This document shows, one piece after another, positions 17,375 to 27,181 of a DNA stretch of 64,000 nt. The DNA is from Thalassospira australica (GTDB lineage Bacteria; Pseudomonadota; Alphaproteobacteria; Rhodospirillales; Thalassospiraceae). The stretch's first letter is position 1. The number at the start of each line of letters is the position of its first letter. The stretch spans positions 186,001 through 250,000 of the forward strand of contig NZ_JRJE01000009.1 of assembly GCF_000763295.1 (NCBI RefSeq), read 5' to 3'. The notes beneath the pieces were generated by a model, which saw only the letters and a list, made by a program, of their open reading frames with translations, was not told the origin of the DNA and searched no databases. The position numbers were made by a program, and so were the translations under genes.

Positions 17375-19372
17375 TCAGGAGACCGAACGCATCTTTTCCA
17401 GGAAACTGTCAATACGCTCACTCAGGCTATCACTTTGCCGACCCAGATTATCCGCCGATCCACGGACATCCGTGGCGGCTTCGCTGGTTTCTGCCACGGC
17501 ACTCGAAACACCCTGCATTGCGCCGGAAATTTCGCTGGTGGCTGACGCTGCCTGTTCAACATTTTGGGAAATTTCACTGGTGGCGACGGTTTGCTGTTCC
17601 ACCGCTGCGGCAACAGTCGATGCCCGTTCACTGATGTCGGCAATCATTCGGACAATGCCATCAATTGCATCAACGGCAGATTGCGTTGCCTGTTGAATGT
17701 CATTGATCTGAGAAGAAATATCCTCTGTCGCCTTTGCTGTCTGATTGGCAAGGTTCTTGACCTCGCTCGCCACAACAGCAAACCCTTTGCCTGCTTCGCC
17801 TGCACGCGCAGCCTCGATGGTTGCATTCAAGGCCAGAAGATTGGTTTGCCCGGCGATATCGTTGATCAACCCAATAACCTCACCAATACGAACTGCGGCA
17901 GCATTCAGCCCCTGAATATCCTGGTTGGTGTTTTGGGCATTCTCGCTGGCTGCTGCTGCCATTTTCGATGTGTCACTGATCTGACCGGCAATCTCATGGA
18001 TGGATGCGGAAAGCTCAGTAGCCGCAGTCGCAACAATCTGCACGCTTGAAGATGCCTCTTCACTGCCTGCAGAAACCGTTGTCGATTGTTCATTGGCTGC
18101 GGCGGCACTGCCGCGGAGCACCTCGGATACTGAATGAAGCTGCTGTACCGCAGTACCGACTTCGCTCATCATCGCGACGATATCGTCATCGAACTCGCGG
18201 ATATGCTGTTCCTGTGTTTCGATGCGCTGGCGTTGTTTTTCATCAAGTTCACGCTGTTGGGCTTCAAGTTTTTGCCGTTCCAACCCGTTTTCACGGAAGA
18301 CAACCACTGATCGGCCCATCTCACCGATTTCATCCTTGCGCTTTGCTTCATCCAGTTTGACATCAAAGTCATTCCCGGCAAGACGGGCCATCTTGGCCGT
18401 CAATCCGGTAATGGCACGGACGATGGCGCGCGCCAGAACAATCGACATCAGAATCATGACGATCGCACCAGCAATGAATATCGCAAAGGTTACCTGAACG
18501 CCGGTATGAGCAATTTCTTCGGCGCGAAGCTGCATGTTTTCCGAAACAGTTCGGATTTCTGTCCCGAGGGTCTCAAGGATCGGCTCGGCAGCAGCATAAT
18601 AACCACTTAAACGTTCAAGGGATTCTTCACGCTCAAGCGCTGCTGCGGCCAGTGATTTGAAATCGGCCAGGTAAGAATCCACAAGTTTGCCAAGCTGCTC
18701 CTTCTTGTCATCCTTGATGCTGCCCGCGCGCCCAAGCGCAGTGGCAAACTGTTTGGCCGTCGCTTCGACACTATCGACATAGGCGGGATCAAGACGGGCA
18801 AGGAAATCTTTTTCGTCGCGGCGCATCTGAAGAACAGCGATCGACAGGTCTTTGGTATCGGTCAACCCCAGCATCGCTTCAAGCTTTGCCACTTCGCCAA
18901 GGGCACTTTCCACCTCGGACGCGGCACTGCGCATTTCCCCCAGCAGACCGGAATTTTCATCCAGCCCTACCTTGCGCTGCAATTCGACCACGGTTGCAAA
19001 TTCGGCAACATAATTATTAACGGCAGTTCGGGTCTGCTCGACCTGTTCCAACAACGGACCAAGTTCTTCGCGCCCGGCAAGCTCTTCGAGACCGGCATGA
19101 ATTTCCGCGGCCGCAACACTGTGGGCCGTGACAAATTCCTCGTCACGGCGAATGACAAAGTCCTTCTCGTGGCGACGCGCATCAAGAAATGCGCGTGACA
19201 CTACGTCAACGATGCGGGAATCCGCCCCTGCGGCCTTGGCTGCCAACTGTGCGGATTGGCGTTGTTGATCGGTTACGAACTGTGTCACACCGACAACAGC
19301 AAAAATCACCAACGCAACGATGCTCAGCAGCGATATCTGGTAAACCAGCTTCATCCGCGACAAAAAAGACAT
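17375..19372 (-). CDS. Methyl-accepting chemotaxis protein with HBM-like sensor domain (paralogue)
   Basis: This 665-residue receptor has the same layout as its neighbour: a transmembrane helix at about 10-30, a helical periplasmic sensor with [14 protein letters not shown] and [15 protein letters not shown] repeats, a second transmembrane helix near 293-318, HAMP, and a signalling domain with [21 protein letters not shown]-termini ([15 protein letters not shown] against [15 protein letters not shown]) and signalling domains are nearly alike while the sensors differ, which indicates tandem duplication followed by sensor divergence. It has its own strong terminator, so the two genes are transcribed separately. 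Confidence 0.94.
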   Translation of the reverse strand: MSFLSRMKLVYQISLLSIVALVIFAVVGVTQFVTDQQRQSAQLAAKAAGADSRIVDVVSRAFLDARRHEKDFVIRRDEEFVTAHSVAAAEIHAGLEELAGREELGPLLEQVEQTRTAVNNYVAEFATVVELQRKVGLDENSGLLGEMRSAASEVESALGEVAKLEAMLGLTDTKDLSIAVLQMRRDEKDFLARLDPAYVDSVEATAKQFATALGRAGSIKDDKKEQLGKLVDSYLADFKSLAAAALEREESLERLSGYYAAAEPILETLGTEIRTVSENMQLRAEEIAHTGVQVTFAIFIAGAIVMILMSIVLARAIVRAITGLTAKMARLAGNDFDVKLDEAKRKDEIGEMGRSVVVFRENGLERQKLEAQQRELDEKQRQRIETQEQHIREFDDDIVAMMSEVGTAVQQLHSVSEVLRGSAAAANEQSTTVSAGSEEASSSVQIVATAATELSASIHEIAGQISDTSKMAAAASENAQNTNQDIQGLNAAAVRIGEVIGLINDIAGQTNLLALNATIEAARAGEAGKGFAVVASEVKNLANQTAKATEDISSQINDIQQATQSAVDAIDGIVRMIADISERASTVAAAVEQQTVATSEISQNVEQAASATSEISGAMQGVSSAVAETSEAATDVRGSADNLGRQSDSLSERIDSFLEKMRSVS

Positions 19373-19628
19373 GTTTCCACCCCGTTATTCTAGTTCTCTG
19401 GATTATTTTTATTATTTAGTGATCATAATTCATTCTACCAATAGTGGATATATAAATACCATTGTATATACTAATTGTTAATCCCCCCTACCTTTGGCAC
19501 TAGTGCTTTCAAATTGGCCATTTATTTCCACGGGATGCGTACTATGTTTGTGCTTTGCACAAAGCATCCAAACGGCTGCTTAAGACAGACTGCCAAATGC
19601 ATTACAACCAACAGGATGAAGATCACCC

Positions 19629-20366
19629 ATGAGCATCTGGGGCAAAATTATTGGTGGAACCGCTGGTTTTGCCTTGGGCGGACCTTTGGGTGCGATCCTT
19701 GGTGCGGCGGCCGGTCACGTTGTTGACAAATTCAAAAACAGCGCACGTGGCCCACAGATTGGCGGACAAGACCCAAGACAGGTTGCCTTTGCGACCGGCG
19801 TAATTGTTTTGGCGGCCAAAATGGCAAAGGTCGATGGCCACGTCAGTCGTGATGAAATCAATGCATTCAAACGTGTCTTTCATATCCCACCGGGCGAAGA
19901 AAAGAACGTCGGTCGCATATTTGACATGGCCAAATCATCGTCTGACGGGTTTGAAATTTATGCCCAGCAGATCGCAACCATGTTCCGCGGGGAGCGCGCC
20001 CTGCTAGAAGGGTTGCTCGAAGCGCTTTATCAAATCGCAATGGCCGATGGCGAATTGCACCCGGCAGAACAGAACTACCTTAAGAAAGTCGCCCATATCT
20101 TTGGCTTTGCCGATGTCGACTTTGATCGGGTCCATCATGCCTTTACCGCGTCAAATGGCCCAGATCCCTATGAGCAGCTTGGTCTGACCCGTGAGGCCAG
20201 CGATGATGACCTGAAGTCCGCCCATCGCAAATTGTCACGTGAAAACCACCCTGATACCCTGATGGCCAAAGGGATGCCCCCCGAATTCATCGAACAGGCC
20301 AATGACAAGATGGCACGCATTAATGCGGCCTGGGATCAAATCTGCAAAGAACGTGGGATCCGTTGA
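19629..20366 (+). CDS. DjlA-like TerB/J-domain co-chaperone
   Basis: The 245 residues comprise a glycine-rich hydrophobic start (IIGGTAGFALGGPLGAILGAAAGHV), which resembles the membrane-dipping segment of DjlA, then a TerB-type helical domain at about 50-165 with two acidic repeats (AKVDGHVSRDEI and AMADGELHPAEQ), and a C-terminal J domain at about 178-245 with the HPD tripeptide near residue 207. J proteins stimulate the ATPase of DnaK. DjlA acts at the inner membrane and is linked to envelope stress. Its 256-bp upstream gap is unusually A/T rich. It looks monocistronic. Confidence 0.9.
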   Translation: MSIWGKIIGGTAGFALGGPLGAILGAAAGHVVDKFKNSARGPQIGGQDPRQVAFATGVIVLAAKMAKVDGHVSRDEINAFKRVFHIPPGEEKNVGRIFDMAKSSSDGFEIYAQQIATMFRGERALLEGLLEALYQIAMADGELHPAEQNYLKKVAHIFGFADVDFDRVHHAFTASNGPDPYEQLGLTREASDDDLKSAHRKLSRENHPDTLMAKGMPPEFIEQANDKMARINAAWDQICKERGIR

Positions 20367-20456
20367 TTGGTCAATTGATCGGGCAATCCATACAGCAAGA
20401 CCCGGTTTAAGATGATTTCCCTTGCAACAGCACCCGATTTGCTGTTTGCAGGGGAC

Positions 20457-20471
20457 CGGTCACTGTGACCG
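20457..20471 (+). promoter_or_regulatory. 15-bp palindrome upstream of uup
   Basis: CGGTCACTGTGACCG is a perfect 7-1-7 palindrome 31 bp before the ATG of the ABC-F gene. It is a candidate operator or a leader hairpin near the ribosome binding region. No regulator can be named. Confidence 0.45.
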
Positions 20472-20502
20472 TGTTTTCATCCTCAAGCGTATCGGTTTTT
20501 TC

Positions 20503-22326
20503 ATGGCGCCACCGCTGATCAATATAAATGACATTCACCTGACCTTTGGCGGGAATGATCTGTTTTCCGATGTGTCATTTGCCATTGGGGAACGCGATCG
20601 ACTGTGCCTTGTCGGGCGTAATGGCGGCGGCAAGTCCACATTGCTGAAAATCATCGCTGGTGAGATTGAGGCAGATGGCGGAGAGCGCTTTGTTCAGCCC
20701 GGCTGCAAGGTCGCTTATCTTAATCAGGAACCAAAATTCGACGGCTTTGACACGGTCGAGGAATTCGTGCTTTCGGCACTTGACGATCATGAACAGGAAT
20801 ATGCCTATCGTTCCGACATGCTGTTGGCATCGGTCGATATTGATCCGAAATCCGATCCCAAACAGCTTTCAGGTGGTGAAGGTCGCAGGGCGGCAATTGC
20901 GCGCGCATTGATCGCGGATCCGCAGGTCCTGCTGCTTGACGAGCCGACCAACCATCTGGATTTGCCAACGATTGAATGGCTTGAAGGCGAAATCAAGAAT
21001 TTCCGCGGCGCTGTTGTTGTGATTTCGCATGACCGCGCTTTCCTGAATGCCGTTTCCAATGGCATCCTGTGGCTGGACCGCGGCGTTATGCATCAGGGGG
21101 CGATCAACTTTGCCAAATTCGAAGAATGGTCCGAGGAAATCTATCGCAAGGAAGCCGAAGAACGCGCCAAGCTTGATAAGCTGATCGCCAAGGAAACCGT
21201 TTGGTCGGTTCAAGGGATTTCTGCGCGCCGCAAACGTAATCAGGGGCGTCTGCGTCGCCTGTATGACATGCGTGAACAGCGCTCCAAACAGGTTGACCGC
21301 ATTGGTAATGTGTCGCTCGCGGCCGATACCGGTGAAACATCCGGCAAGGTTGTGATTGAAGCAACCGACATCGCCAAAGCCTTTGGCGACCGACAGATCA
21401 TCAGCGACTTTTCCACCCGTATTTTGCGTGGCGACAAAGTCGGGATCATCGGCCCGAACGGGGCCGGTAAAACGACATTGCTTAAGATGCTGACCGGGCA
21501 AGTTGAACCCGACAGCGGCACGATCAAGATCGGCACCAACCTGAATGCCAGCTATTTTGATCAAAAGCGTGCCGCTCTTGATGATGACAAGACGCTTTGG
21601 GATACGCTGTGTGATGTTGGCGGCGATCAGGTGATGGTGCGCGGCAACCCACGTCACGTGGTCAGCTACCTGCGGGATTTCCTGTTTGATGAAAAACAGG
21701 CACGAAGCCCCGTTGGCGCGCTTTCAGGCGGGGAACGCAACCGTTTGCTTTTGGCAAAACAGTTGGCCAAACCAACCAACCTTTTGATCATGGATGAGCC
21801 GACCAACGATCTGGATATGGATACGCTGGATCTGCTTCAGGAGATGCTCGACGATTACGAAGGCACGCTTTTGCTGGTCAGCCATGATCGTGATTTCCTT
21901 GACCGTGTGGTGACCTCCTCCATCGTTATGGAAGGCGACGGGACGGCGATTGAATACCCCGGTGGTTATTCCGACTATATTGCCCAACGCAAACTCTCGC
22001 GCGCAGAGGCCGCAAAGGAAGAAAAAGCCGCCGCCAAGCAGGTCAAGAAAACCGCACAGGCCAGCGCACCAAAATCAAAGCCATCTGGCAAGATGAGTTA
22101 TAAGGACCAACGCGAATACGACAATTTGCCTGATGCGATGGCCAAGCTTGAAAAAGAAATCGCCACGCTGGAAAAAGCCCTTTCTGACAGCGAACTATTT
22201 ACCAAGGACCCGGATGGTTTCCAGAAAAAGGTCGACCGACTGGACGCGGCACGGTCCGAACTTGAAGCATCCGAAGAACGCTGGCTTGAACTTGAAATGC
22301 TGCGCGAGGAACTTGGACAGGTCTAA
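20503..22326 (+). CDS. uup: ABC-F family ATP-binding protein, Uup-like
   Basis: The 607-residue soluble protein has two ABC cassettes. Walker A is GRNGGGKST at about 39 and GPNGAGKTT at about 318; the signatures are LSGGEGRRAAIA near 122 and LSGGERNRLLLA near 407; DEPTNHLDLPT and DEPTNDLDMDT follow. A C-terminal helical hairpin (YDNLPDAMAKLEKEIATLEK) is characteristic of Uup. ABC-F proteins act on the ribosome, and Uup has also been linked to precise transposon excision and to DNA branch binding. The start at ATG 20503 matches the family N-terminus; a longer in-frame start at 20422 would add 27 unlikely residues. Its Shine-Dalgarno is weak. Confidence 0.92.
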   Translation: MAPPLININDIHLTFGGNDLFSDVSFAIGERDRLCLVGRNGGGKSTLLKIIAGEIEADGGERFVQPGCKVAYLNQEPKFDGFDTVEEFVLSALDDHEQEYAYRSDMLLASVDIDPKSDPKQLSGGEGRRAAIARALIADPQVLLLDEPTNHLDLPTIEWLEGEIKNFRGAVVVISHDRAFLNAVSNGILWLDRGVMHQGAINFAKFEEWSEEIYRKEAEERAKLDKLIAKETVWSVQGISARRKRNQGRLRRLYDMREQRSKQVDRIGNVSLAADTGETSGKVVIEATDIAKAFGDRQIISDFSTRILRGDKVGIIGPNGAGKTTLLKMLTGQVEPDSGTIKIGTNLNASYFDQKRAALDDDKTLWDTLCDVGGDQVMVRGNPRHVVSYLRDFLFDEKQARSPVGALSGGERNRLLLAKQLAKPTNLLIMDEPTNDLDMDTLDLLQEMLDDYEGTLLLVSHDRDFLDRVVTSSIVMEGDGTAIEYPGGYSDYIAQRKLSRAEAAKEEKAAAKQVKKTAQASAPKSKPSGKMSYKDQREYDNLPDAMAKLEKEIATLEKALSDSELFTKDPDGFQKKVDRLDAARSELEASEERWLELEMLREELGQV

Positions 22327-22546
22327 GCGCCCGCCCCTATGGTGTTGAAACATGCACCAATGATATCCCTTGCCCAAAGGCCTGTTCTCCAGACACATTA
22401 GATCTGAGTTGAGAACAACTCATTTGTGTTTTGACTTGAAACATTGGATCAAGGGCCATGGTTACCACGACAACGTGGCGTAGCTGTGACCATTTGCCGG
22501 ATGTCGGTCCACGCGATATCGCCCCTTTTGCTGAAAGGTAAAGCAG

Positions 22547-23419
22547 TTGCCGATCAAAGCCGTTCTTATGGCCTTTTCCGTGGCCGTCATTTGGGGCGTA
22601 AACATGCTTACCGTCAAAGGCGCGGTTGGTGAAATTCCGCCCTTTATCCTGACCGCGATCCGTTTTGCGGCTGTGGCGATCCTGTTGATACCGTTTACGA
22701 AGATACCACACGGACGCATGGGCAAACTTGCAATCATTTCCGTAACATTTGGCGGGCTGCATTTCGGGGTTCTGTTTTACGCACTGTCGATGATTGATGC
22801 CGGTCCGGTTGCAGTGATCATTCTTCTGGGCGTGCCATTTTCATCAATGCTTGCGACCTATTTCTTTAATGACAGGCTTGGCTGGAAGCGGCTGTCGGGC
22901 ATGGCATTGGCCTTTATCGGTGTCACCATCATGTTCTGGGACCCGACCATGACCGAATTGCAATTACCGCTTTTACTGGTGGTCTTTGCATCCTTTATGT
23001 GGGCGGTTGCCAATGTCATGATCAAGAAGCTTGGGGATATCAACACCTTCCAGCTTAATGGCTGGATGGCATTGATGGCAGCCCCGCAACTGTTTGTCAT
23101 GTCACTGATATTCGAACCCAATGCGTTTCAGGCTGTAATGGATGCAAGCTGGGTGGCTTGGGCCAACCTCAGCTTCACCGTGGTGATGTCATCGATTGTG
23201 GCCTATGGCTTCTGGTATCATTTGCTGAAAACTCAGGATGTGAATGCCGTTGTCCCATGGTCGCTGCTTGCCCCGGTGATCAGTGTTATCGGATCGTTTC
23301 TTGTATTTGACGAAGCGTTCTCGGTGCTTAAGATCATTGGCAGTATTGTGGTTCTGTGCGGGGTGGCCGTGATCATGGTGCGTAAACCGGTTCAGCGCAA
23401 AGCACAGGGAATGGCCTGA
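22547..23419 (+). CDS. DMT superfamily (EamA) transporter
   Basis: The 290-residue protein has ten predicted membrane helices in two EamA repeats. Typical features are AFSVAVIWGVNMLTVKGA at the start, LGVPFSSMLATYFFNDRLGWKRLSGMALAFIGV in the first repeat, and PWSLLAPVISVIGSFLVFDEAF in the second. These proteins mostly export amino acids or other metabolites. TTG 22547 is the start, with AAAGG 8 nt upstream; the nearest internal ATG would cut into the first helix. The next gene begins 17 nt after its stop, so the two may be co-transcribed. Confidence 0.9.
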   Translation: MPIKAVLMAFSVAVIWGVNMLTVKGAVGEIPPFILTAIRFAAVAILLIPFTKIPHGRMGKLAIISVTFGGLHFGVLFYALSMIDAGPVAVIILLGVPFSSMLATYFFNDRLGWKRLSGMALAFIGVTIMFWDPTMTELQLPLLLVVFASFMWAVANVMIKKLGDINTFQLNGWMALMAAPQLFVMSLIFEPNAFQAVMDASWVAWANLSFTVVMSSIVAYGFWYHLLKTQDVNAVVPWSLLAPVISVIGSFLVFDEAFSVLKIIGSIVVLCGVAVIMVRKPVQRKAQGMA

Positions 23420-23436
23420 TCAGGATGGGAGGTGGC

Positions 23437-24168
23437 ATGCGCAAGGTAACAGTGCAAAACGACATCATTTCCCACCCATCACCCAATTTCGGGGACCGAC
23501 CAGAAGGCTGCCCGATAGATATTCTGGTGCTGCATTACACCGGCATGAAATCAGGCAAGGAGGCACTTGAACGCCTGTCTGATCCGGAAAGCTCCGTCTC
23601 AAGCCATTATTTAATCGAAGAAGACGGCTCCATCTTGTTGCTTGTCGATGAGGACAAACGCGCATGGCACGCCGGACGAGGCTGTTGGCAGGGTTGCTCT
23701 GACGTCAATTCTCATTCGATCGGGGTAGAGATCGTCAATCCTGGCCATGAATTTGGCTATCGCCCCTTTCCCGACGTTCAAATCCAATCGGTGATCACAT
23801 TGTGTCAGGATATCCTTTCACGTTTCGACATCCCGCCTGACCGGGTCATCGCCCATTCCGATATGGCGCCCGACCGCAAGGAAGATCCCGGTGAGCTTTT
23901 CCCGTGGAAACTGCTCGCCCAAAACGGCATCGGGATTTGGCCGCAAGATGATGAACTTGCACACGCAACACAGACACCCGCCGACCAAAACCCGGACGCC
24001 TTTGATCAGCTTCTTGCCAAGATCGGCTATTCCCTTGGCGATGAAAGCAACATTACGCAACGCGCCATTGCCTTTCAGCGCCATTGGCGACCAGCAGACA
24101 TTTCCGGTGTCGCGGATGCACAGTGCTTTCGCATCGCCCGTGCGTTGGCAAATAAGATCAACCGTTAA
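23437..24168 (+). CDS. N-acetylmuramoyl-L-alanine amidase (Amidase_2, AmiD/AmpD type)
   Basis: This 243-residue zinc amidase cleaves the bond between N-acetylmuramic acid and the stem peptide. The Amidase_2 fold is at about residues 15-165. Zinc ligand histidines are likely in LVLHYTG and VIAHSDMAP, with aspartate in KEDPGELFPW. A C-terminal segment (about 185-240) looks like a peptidoglycan-binding domain (YSLGDESNITQRAIAFQRHWRP). There is no signal peptide, so it may act in cytosolic peptidoglycan recycling like AmpD. ATG 23437 has GGGAGG 5-6 nt upstream; the ATG at 23425 is less likely. Confidence 0.9.
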   Translation: MRKVTVQNDIISHPSPNFGDRPEGCPIDILVLHYTGMKSGKEALERLSDPESSVSSHYLIEEDGSILLLVDEDKRAWHAGRGCWQGCSDVNSHSIGVEIVNPGHEFGYRPFPDVQIQSVITLCQDILSRFDIPPDRVIAHSDMAPDRKEDPGELFPWKLLAQNGIGIWPQDDELAHATQTPADQNPDAFDQLLAKIGYSLGDESNITQRAIAFQRHWRPADISGVADAQCFRIARALANKINR

Positions 24169-24199
24169 GGTCAGGACCACATAACGCTGCCGCTTTTTC

Positions 24200-24228
24200 T
24201 TGACGCATTGGCAGATGTCCCCTACATC
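24200..24228 (+). promoter_or_regulatory. Predicted rnpB promoter
   Basis: TTGACG at 24200-24205 and TACATC at 24223-24228 are separated by exactly 17 bp. The first base of the RNase P RNA helix P1 (24235) lies 7 nt downstream, where transcription should start. Confidence 0.6.
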
Positions 24229-24234
24229 CCCACC

Positions 24235-24628
<394 letters not shown>

Positions 24629-24687
24629 ATATTTCTTTTCTGATCGCCCAAATTGGCAACAGCGGGAATTTCCCCGCGGCAAAAGCC

Positions 24688-25308
24688 TCAGCCGCGTTCG
24701 GCAATTGATTGCGCGAAATGCTGATCAGATTCTTCTTGCGTGCCAATGGGAATGTTTACCCTCGCCTGATCCTTGATCATTTTGCCAAGGGTAGGAAGGC
24801 TCTTGCGGTCAATCTGAGTACCCGCGTCCCATAGCTTTGAGCGCATCAGCGATTTTGCACAATGCAAAAAGGCTTCTTCGACCGTAACCTTGATCGCTGT
24901 GATAGGGGGCTTTGGCGTGTCGGCAAACAAAACAAGCAATTCCGGATCTGTGCTGATCTCGGCAAGACCATTTAGCCGCAACGTTTCATTCACGCCCGGC
25001 ACAAAGAACAGCATCCCGACCTTCGGATTTTCGATGATATTGGAAAGCGTATCAACCCGGTTGTTGCCGGGGCGATCGGGCATGACAATGGTGTTGTCAT
25101 CAAGCACCTTGATGAAGCCGGGGCCGTCTCCACGCGGGCTGACATCGGCATCCCCATTCGCATCTGCCGAAGAAATAACCGCAAAGGGCGCCAAACCGAT
25201 GAAATGTTTGCAGTGCGGATCAAGCGCGGTCAAGCACTTGGCAACAGCAATCTCGATCGGATCTCCGTAAATGGCACGGAGTTTTTCCTGAGTGTCGATC
25301 TTGGTCAT
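24688..25308 (-). CDS. Pyridoxamine 5'-phosphate oxidase-like FMN-binding protein
   Basis: The 206-residue protein has the split-barrel PPOX fold: FAVISSADANGDADVSPRGDGPGFIKVLDD at about 42-71, RPGNNRVDTLSNIIENPKVGMLFFVPG at about 79-105, and a C-terminal cysteine/histidine region (AFLHCAKSLMRSKLWD). It is of the MSMEG_1061-like group. Such proteins bind FMN or F420 and reduce small molecules; the true substrate is unknown. ATG 25308 has AAAGG 8 nt upstream; the in-frame GTG at 25317 is less likely. Confidence 0.87.
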   Translation of the reverse strand: MTKIDTQEKLRAIYGDPIEIAVAKCLTALDPHCKHFIGLAPFAVISSADANGDADVSPRGDGPGFIKVLDDNTIVMPDRPGNNRVDTLSNIIENPKVGMLFFVPGVNETLRLNGLAEISTDPELLVLFADTPKPPITAIKVTVEEAFLHCAKSLMRSKLWDAGTQIDRKSLPTLGKMIKDQARVNIPIGTQEESDQHFAQSIAERG

Positions 25309-25375
25309 GAGGCACACCTTTTGCGGGAATCAGGCGGCGAAATTGCGCCACCTGCCCAGCCAAGTCAATTGCAGA

Positions 25376-25924
25376 TCAAGCTGCAATGATTTCATCAACC
25401 GCTTTCACGGTAGCAAATTCTTCATTCAGGCTGGCAAGTGCCACATCATGAACCAATTCGGCGGCAAAAATCCGACCGTCGGGCAACTTTCGATCAAAGG
25501 TCGCACAGGCGTCAGCGGCAATCGTCGCATCAAAACCAAGGTTGGCCGCCATACGTGTTGTTGTGTTCACACAATGATCCGTTGTGATGCCACACAACAC
25601 CAACCTTGAAATCCCCCGGGCACGCAAATCCGCCTCAAGTCTGGTACCGATCAGGGCTGAATTAACGTTCTTGCCATAAACAGGTTCGCCATCAATCGGG
25701 CTTAATTCCGGCTTGAATGCATTGCCCGGATGGGCGGGATGCAGGCGTGATTGGGGCTCGGTGGAATCATGTTTGGCATGAAAGACCGGCCACCCCGACG
25801 TGCGCCAATGGTCGAGAAGCTTTTTGCCATTGTTTTCAGCATCTGGGTTGTTGCGGTTACCCCAATATTCGAGGTCATCAAATCCTTGCTGCCAATCAAT
25901 CAGGATCAGGGCGGTCTGGCTCAT
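25376..25924 (-). CDS. Isochorismatase-like cysteine hydrolase
   Basis: The 182-residue enzyme has the cysteine hydrolase fold. The catalytic triad is visible as Asp10 (LILIDWQQGF), Lys in VYGKNVNSALIGT, and Cys in GITTDHCVNTTTRMA. Family members hydrolyse amide or ester bonds (nicotinamide, N-carbamoyl compounds, isochorismate); the substrate here cannot be told. Its start is 58 bp from the PPOX gene, and both are on the minus strand, so they may share a transcript. Confidence 0.9.
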   Translation of the reverse strand: MSQTALILIDWQQGFDDLEYWGNRNNPDAENNGKKLLDHWRTSGWPVFHAKHDSTEPQSRLHPAHPGNAFKPELSPIDGEPVYGKNVNSALIGTRLEADLRARGISRLVLCGITTDHCVNTTTRMAANLGFDATIAADACATFDRKLPDGRIFAAELVHDVALASLNEEFATVKAVDEIIAA

Positions 25925-26038
25925 TTTGGAGCTCCGGAAGCGGTATTAAAATATGTGCGGCGTTGCGGGCGAGTTTACCAACAAACCCCGTGGCGTGCAG
26001 GACAATCAGCCCACCAATTGCGCCAAACCCGCGAATAT

Positions 26039-27085
26039 TTAAAGCCACCCTTTGCGTTTGAAATACAGCAACGGCAACACGGCTGAGAGAACCATCAATC
26101 CGATGGCCACCGGATAGCCGAACTCCCAACCAAGTTCAGGCATAAATTCGAAGTTCATGCCATAGATACTGGCAATCAGGGTGGGGGGCAGGAAGGCGGC
26201 AGCGGCGACCGAGAAAATCTTGATGATGTTATTTTGCTCGAGGCTGATCATGCCAAGTGTCGCATCAAGCAGAAAAGTCACCTTGTTGGCGATGAAATTG
26301 GCATGCTCAGTAATCGAGCCAATATCGCGTGACAGCACCTTAAGCCGCGCCTTGGCATCCTTTTTAAGGCGAACCTGAGTGGACAGAAAAAGCCCCAAAC
26401 GGTGCAGGTTCAACAGACTATCCTTGGCCTTGCCGGACAGATTGCCCGTTCGCCCGATTTGACGCAGGGTTTCACGATGATCACGATCCGCCCCACGATC
26501 TTCGGGGTTGGCGAAAACCTGATTGGAGAGGTTTTCAAGATCAACCGCAGTTTGCTCCATCACATCGGCTAGACGGTCGACGATCTGTTCAAGCAGCCCG
26601 AAAAGAACGGACTCTGCACTGTTGACAAGTGACGGGCTGCGCTTGACCCGACGGATAAAGGTTTTAAACGGGACCGGGTCCGCATACCGAAGGGTAATCA
26701 GGGTTTTCTTGACCAATATAAATGTCACCGCCGTTGTCTGCGGCGCATCGGTTGTCGCACGAGTTAAAACCGACACGGTCATGAAAAGCGCGCCGTCCTC
26801 CTCATAAAGACGCGAGGAAAGCTCAATTTCCTGCATTTCCTCACGCGTTGGGACTTCGATGCCAAAACGTTTCTCGATCTCATGGATTTCATCAGACGAC
26901 GGTGAAAGCAAATCCACCCAGACCGGCAGGCGCTCTGTCTTTGACGTGACCGGTTTTGGATCGGTTACGCCTACGGGAATTTGTTCATCATGAACCCCAT
27001 CAGCACTATTTGCCGCCGGATCAACTGCCCCCTGTGTATCATCGCCAGCTGTGCGCGCCGGGGCAAAGAATTCGTTGGTGTCCAT
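26039..27085 (-). CDS. corA: CorA family magnesium/divalent cation transporter
   Basis: This 348-residue inner-membrane channel has a long cytosolic N-terminal domain, a coiled stalk helix, and two C-terminal membrane helices. The first helix ends with the ion-selecting YGMNFEFMPELGW motif near residue 310. CorA forms homopentamers that pass Mg2+ (also Co2+ or Ni2+) down the potential. The N-terminal 60 residues are low-complexity and acidic, which varies in the family. It ends about 114 bp upstream of the hydrolase gene on the same strand. Confidence 0.92.
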   Translation of the reverse strand: MDTNEFFAPARTAGDDTQGAVDPAANSADGVHDEQIPVGVTDPKPVTSKTERLPVWVDLLSPSSDEIHEIEKRFGIEVPTREEMQEIELSSRLYEEDGALFMTVSVLTRATTDAPQTTAVTFILVKKTLITLRYADPVPFKTFIRRVKRSPSLVNSAESVLFGLLEQIVDRLADVMEQTAVDLENLSNQVFANPEDRGADRDHRETLRQIGRTGNLSGKAKDSLLNLHRLGLFLSTQVRLKKDAKARLKVLSRDIGSITEHANFIANKVTFLLDATLGMISLEQNNIIKIFSVAAAAFLPPTLIASIYGMNFEFMPELGWEFGYPVAIGLMVLSAVLPLLYFKRKGWL

Positions 27086-27181
27086 GAGCTTCTCCGTGTC
27101 TTCCGGTCAACCGTTGGTGACGGATGCCAGTTTATTGTTTTGGTGTCATGCGACAAATACGTGTCAATGCGGTATCAGATG

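Noticed and set aside
20869-21657. 262-codon minus-strand frame
   Set aside because: Antisense to the ABC-F gene; no domain.
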